Source: Hyphochytrium catenoides (taxonomy: Eukaryota; Sar; Hyphochytriomycetes; Hyphochytriales; Hyphochytriaceae). From it: 11,431 nt of DNA. A program made the position numbers and the translations under genes. The stretch is taken from positions 1 to 11,431 of the forward strand of contig FLMG01000474.1 of assembly GCA_900088475.1 (NCBI GenBank), read 5' to 3'. The notes under the pieces are model-generated. The model saw only the letters and a list, made by a program, of their open reading frames with translations, searched no databases and had not been told where the DNA came from. Below are positions 7,867-11,431 of the stretch, in pieces. The first letter of the stretch is position 1. Every line of letters starts with the position of its first letter.

Positions 7867-10800
7867 ATGCCCCCTACCTTGAGGCCCCGTAGGAGCAGAG
7901 AGCCCCTCTCTCCTTTGGGCGCTAAGGCCTCGTCCATATCCTCATCCGGACGGAAGAGAAAGCATGTAGAGACGGCGAACCAAGCTTTAGCTCCAAACCA
8001 CAGGGATCCGGAGAACAGAGGGAAAGACACAGCAACTCCTAGGTGCATTGAGAGTCTGTGTCCGATACTGAAGGACAGAGAAGAGGTACAGCAAGGGAGA
8101 CAGCAGAATGCAGAGCAAAAAGAAGCCCGAGGCAAGGTGAAAGCAGAAGCCGTTGACATCGAAGACTTGGCTTCTGCCTTCAGCTATCTCCAGCACACCC
8201 AGGAGTACCATGAGATATCTTCGATAGAGGTAGAGGAGGTGCGGAGGTCGCTTCTCTCTTGGTATGAAGAGAATCGTCGTCTTCTGCCTTGGCGAGGCGA
8301 CCATCCTCCGTACCTCAGCGCTAAGGAGCTCAGGGAGAGACACATGATCAACAAAGAAGAGCGAAAGAGGAAGGAAGGCGCACAAGGGCACAAGCTGCTG
8401 ACGGCGTATTTCTCCTCTTCTGCTAAGAATGAAAAGACAGATAAGGAAGTCCTGTCTACCTCATCTCCCAGTAGCATCGAAGAGAGGAGCTTTGACATTT
8501 CTAGAGATAGGAGAGAGGTATCTGCATATGCGACCTGGGTGTCTGAAATTATGCTCCAGCAGACGCGAGTGGAGACAGTCATTGGCTATTATGAGCGCTG
8601 GATGGACAGGTTTCCGACAGTGCAGGCGCTAGCGGAAGCGAGCGAAGAGGTATGACAGCATTAGCGAGCTCACAGGCTCCGAACTTGACTAGACGGAATA
8701 TTATCTGCCATTATCTGCCTTCCATGTCAGCCTCTAGCCTACGCCTTACATGATGTTATAATCTGACTTCCCACCATTTACCTCCCTTCAATGTGCTTCT
8801 TCTTGCCAACCCTGCAGCTTAAGGACTCTGCGTACTCGTCCTCCACCCTGCCCTGCCCTGTCATCTCTCCAGAGTTTTCTCTCTTACGTTGAACTCTGAC
8901 CGTCCACGCCTTGGCAGGACGTCAACTCTCTTTGGGCGGGGCTGGGCTACTATCGACGAGCGCGTATGTTGCACCAGGGCGCCAAATACGTGCTGGAGAA
9001 GCTGAACGGCGAGCTGCCGAGGAGTTCCCATGAATTGCAAGCCATTCCTGGAATTGGGCCGTACACTGCAGGTGGGAACAGATTTGCTTCTCTCACGTTC
9101 TCTATCACATTCGTGAAGCTGTTTTGTATGATGGCACCTCTTGCAGTTTTGTTTAACCCGCCTTCTCTCTTTCGCTCTCTGTCATTTTTGCGGCCTTGCT
9201 CTCTATCGCTCTCCTGTAAGGTCCTCCCTAACCCTTGGTTCCTCATAGGGGCCATTGCTTCCATAGCGTTTGGACAACCGACGGCGCTCGTTGACGGCAA
9301 TGTCATTAGAGTCCTCTCTCGTCTCAGAGCTCTAGGATCCGACGCGAAGAATAATAAGCTTATCAAGCACTGCTGGTAACTAAGCCTTGTCTTGCACACT
9401 CCGGTCGCATCTCTGTGTTGCTGCACCTTGCTCTTCTGTCTTTTCGCGGTATTCACATTCACCTGGAAGGCTTATGGATCTTGATTTGTGGCTAAAGGCT
9501 TCTTGGATGCTGACCTGTACACATCCTCAAACCTCTGATCATTCTTCTTTGACACCACTGGTGCAAACCCGCATGGTGCCCGTTACCATCTTCTCTTGGC
9601 TGTCAAAACAAAAGGACACTCGCGGACCAGCTTGTAGATCCTGAGAAGCCTGGAAGTTTCAATCAGGGGCTCATGGAGCTCGGCGCTACCGTGTGTACAG
9701 CCAAGGTGAGCTCTTGGGCCCTCATCATCCTTCCCTGCTCTTTTAATGTGTCTCCTTTGTGCCTGCACCCTAGCTGACGGTTTCCTCTTTAGTGCTGCGT
9801 AGCTTGCTCATTCTATCATAGGGAGACTTTCGGTCCAAATTTTATCGCGGCTGACTTTCCCGTTTGAATGCTCTACTCTGCTAGACTCCTCAGTGTGGCC
9901 GCTGCCCTCTTCTTGCACACTGTCACGCCTACAAGGAAGTACAGAGCTACAAGCGCTTTCCTCACGGCTCCTTGACTATCCGCAATAGGGAGGATCCGTC
10001 TTGCGAGGTCTGTACTAAGAGGGAAGCTGCAGGCGACGAAAAAGAGGATGGCTCCGCTAACATCACGAAAGAGGTAAGGAAGCGACCAAAGCAAAGTCTC
10101 ACCCTCAATAGCAAAGTGCTCGGATTTAAGGCTGCACATCGTCCTTTCTTTTCCTCTTGCAATTGTCACTGTCTCTTGACCCATCGTCGCCTCTTTACGC
10201 TAAAGCTGCCTTTGATCTTCGCCTGTTGATTTCTGTCTGAAGTACCTGAGTATGATTCCGTCAAGCTCTTGGTGCCAGAGCGTTCTTACGTTCAGAACTT
10301 CGGCATTTGCCTCAGCGAAGTCTAATTTTGCCACGCTAGGTAACCAAATATCCTCTCCCGACCCTTAAGAAGGAGGTTCCGGAAGAGACATTGAATGTCT
10401 GTCTCCTCCGTGTGGGTGGCCACAGTGAGAACGGAAGCCGAAAGGCCGCGGAGGACAACTTTCTAATGGTCCGAAGGCCAGCAAAGGGTCTATTAGCGGG
10501 TCAATGGGAATTTCCAAGTATTAAGGTTAGTCGTTCGAACAGCTGTAGCGGGCAAAGTGCGAAAGAAGCTGTGCAAGTGATACAGAATGCGTGGGTCAAA
10601 GACAGGGGGACATCAATCCTGACTTGAATTTAGTTGCTTGCTGGTCTACTAAGAGTTCTCTCAGCTGTCCACAGGGAAAGGGGCTCCGCCACTGGAGAAG
10701 GAGACTGTGAAGGCCCTCAGTCTTCAACTCAGCGGCATTCTAAAGCGACCGCCAACGCTCTCGAAGACTATGACGTCTTTGGGCCTTCTGGTCCATGTCT

Positions 10801-10985
10801 TCTCTCATGTTAAGCATAACATGTGGCTGCACCTCCTCTCGCTGGATACTGAGAGAGAGGTACTGACCACTGGAGCAAAAGAAGTTAGGTGGATGACCAG
10901 ACAAGAGATGAAAAAGGTGGGCATCACTGCTAGCGTGAAGAAGGCCCTGCATATTCTAGATAAGCACCTGGCACGAAATGAGTAA
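7867..10985 (+). CDS. MUTYH: Adenine DNA glycosylase (MutY homologue), 7 exons
   Basis: Base-excision repair enzyme that removes adenine mispaired with 8-oxoguanine. Exons: 7867-8649, 8918-9071, 9249-9375, 9615-9705, 9885-10073, 10340-10525, 10665-10985; all introns GT-AG, 139-268 nt; product about 616 residues, longer than human MUTYH (about 540). N-terminal ~130 residues are charged, with a possible nuclear signal RKRK (29-32). Family motifs: LPWR 140-143; [13 protein letters not shown] with catalytic Glu227; LGYYRRAR; helix-hairpin-helix [10 protein letters not shown] 304-313; VDGNVIRV with catalytic Asp328; [4Fe-4S] cysteines 382, 389, 392 and 398 (C-X6-C-X2-C-X5-C, completed across the exon 4/5 join); C-terminal NUDIX-like 8-oxoG domain with WEFPS and FSH (556-558). 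About 65 extra residues sit between LPWR and YATWVSE. The ATG at 7867 is the first in a frame open from 7672; its context is weak, but the next ATG lies beyond LPWR. Least certain are the exon 4 acceptor, which lacks a pyrimidine tract, and the exon 6 donor GTTAGT. Confidence 0.95.
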
Positions 10986-11354
10986 TATGGAAAAAAAGCT
11001 GTTGCTTGGACTTCGAAACTTCGAAAGACCAGACGATCGTCAAACGAGACGTGAAGGAGCGGTTCAGTTCTTGGCAAGCGGAGTTCAATCAAGACTTGGC
11101 TAAGGATCGTCGTGGACGGCGTTGCTTCGATAAAGTTCTCCAGTCTTTCTGTCTCCTTTCTGCCCGCAGGTACTCCGAAGTGGAATTCTCCTCTGGCTCC
11201 GTGATTCCCGTTGCGCTGCCCTTGGTCCTCGAAGTCAAGATTAGACGATGCCAAGGATTGGTGCACCCCTCACCAATTGCGGTTTTTTCCTTCTTCACTT
11301 CTTCCATCTCTAATCCACATCATTCCGACCATCTTTCCTGATTCACTCGTCCGT
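10986..11354 (+). other. 3' flank of MUTYH, no gene recognised
   Basis: This begins directly after the MUTYH TAA and probably holds its 3' UTR. No exact AATAAA is visible. A strong acceptor-like stretch, a pyrimidine run ending CCCGCAG (AG at 11168-11169), lies downstream, and a GTGAAG donor-like word lies near 11052, so a 3' UTR intron or the edge of another transcript is possible. An ATG at 10988 opens only a 38-codon frame that I do not recognise. Confidence 0.5.
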
Positions 11355-11431
11355 CACTCTCTCTTTTTCTCTCTCTCCCCCCTTCCCTCTCTCTCTCTCC
11401 CCTTCCCTCTCTCTCTCTCTCCCCTTCCCTC
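11355..11431. repeat. CT-rich minisatellite at the window edge
   Basis: (CT)n is interrupted regularly by CCCCTTCCCT. The block CCTTCCCTCT recurs at 11381 and 11401 and, cut off by the window end, at 11423, giving a period of 20-22 nt made of one C-rich block plus a variable number of CT units. The array runs off the window, so copy number is unknown. Confidence 0.95.

Noticed and set aside
10526-10545. GTTCGAAC, resembling a tRNA T-loop
   Set aside because: No flanking T-stem, anticodon arm or acceptor stem can be paired; it lies in the last MUTYH intron.
10988-11104. 38-codon ATG frame just after the MUTYH stop
   Set aside because: Too short, no recognisable motif; treated as 3' UTR.
10805-11266. 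153-codon minus-strand frame over the end of MUTYH
   Set aside because: It is antisense to the last MUTYH exon, where family motifs (FSH loop, stop codon) are clear; a shadow frame.
1-11431. CRISPR arrays, insertion sequences or transposons
   Set aside because: No spaced direct repeats, terminal inverted repeats or transposase-like frames were seen; the only repeats are simple or minisatellite.

Overview
This window is nuclear DNA from a eukaryote, most likely a unicellular alga or other protist; I cannot name the lineage. Two conserved genes are broken by many short GT-AG introns, neither has bacterial-style start signals, and both ends of the window are TC-rich simple repeats.

Layout. Positions 1-129 are a (TC)n/(AC)n tract. 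Positions 130-706 hold no recognisable gene and are the 3' flank of the first gene. Positions 5280 down to 707 (minus strand) hold a 17-exon, roughly 1,100-residue P2B-type (plasma-membrane type, PMCA) Ca2+-transporting ATPase. Its last exon encodes a tail closely resembling the calmodulin-binding autoinhibitory segment of animal PMCAs. Positions 5281-7866 are a 2.6 kb divergent intergenic region with no convincing gene; it holds an imperfect inverted repeat, a pyrimidine-rich tract and a short upstream ORF. Positions 7867-10985 (plus strand) hold a 7-exon, roughly 616-residue MUTYH/MutY adenine DNA glycosylase with catalytic Glu and Asp, helix-hairpin-helix, [4Fe-4S] cysteines and the C-terminal 8-oxoG-recognition domain. 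Positions 10986-11431 are its 3' flank, ending in a CT-rich minisatellite.

I rebuilt the exon models by hand: each junction has GT and AG, the reading frame carries through every junction, and the joined protein follows family motifs across the joins. The genes are divergent and could share regulatory DNA, but nothing in the sequence links Ca2+ export to repair of 8-oxoG:A mismatches; the adjacency may be incidental.

The points most worth a second look are: the animal-like calmodulin-binding tail, and an intron just before it whose retention would delete it; a SERCA-like NLVTD motif in membrane helix 6 of an otherwise PMCA-type pump; a TGEA in place of TGES; and a charged insertion of about 65 residues in the MUTYH catalytic domain that carries a PIP-box-like motif. 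I found no clearly new multi-gene system.
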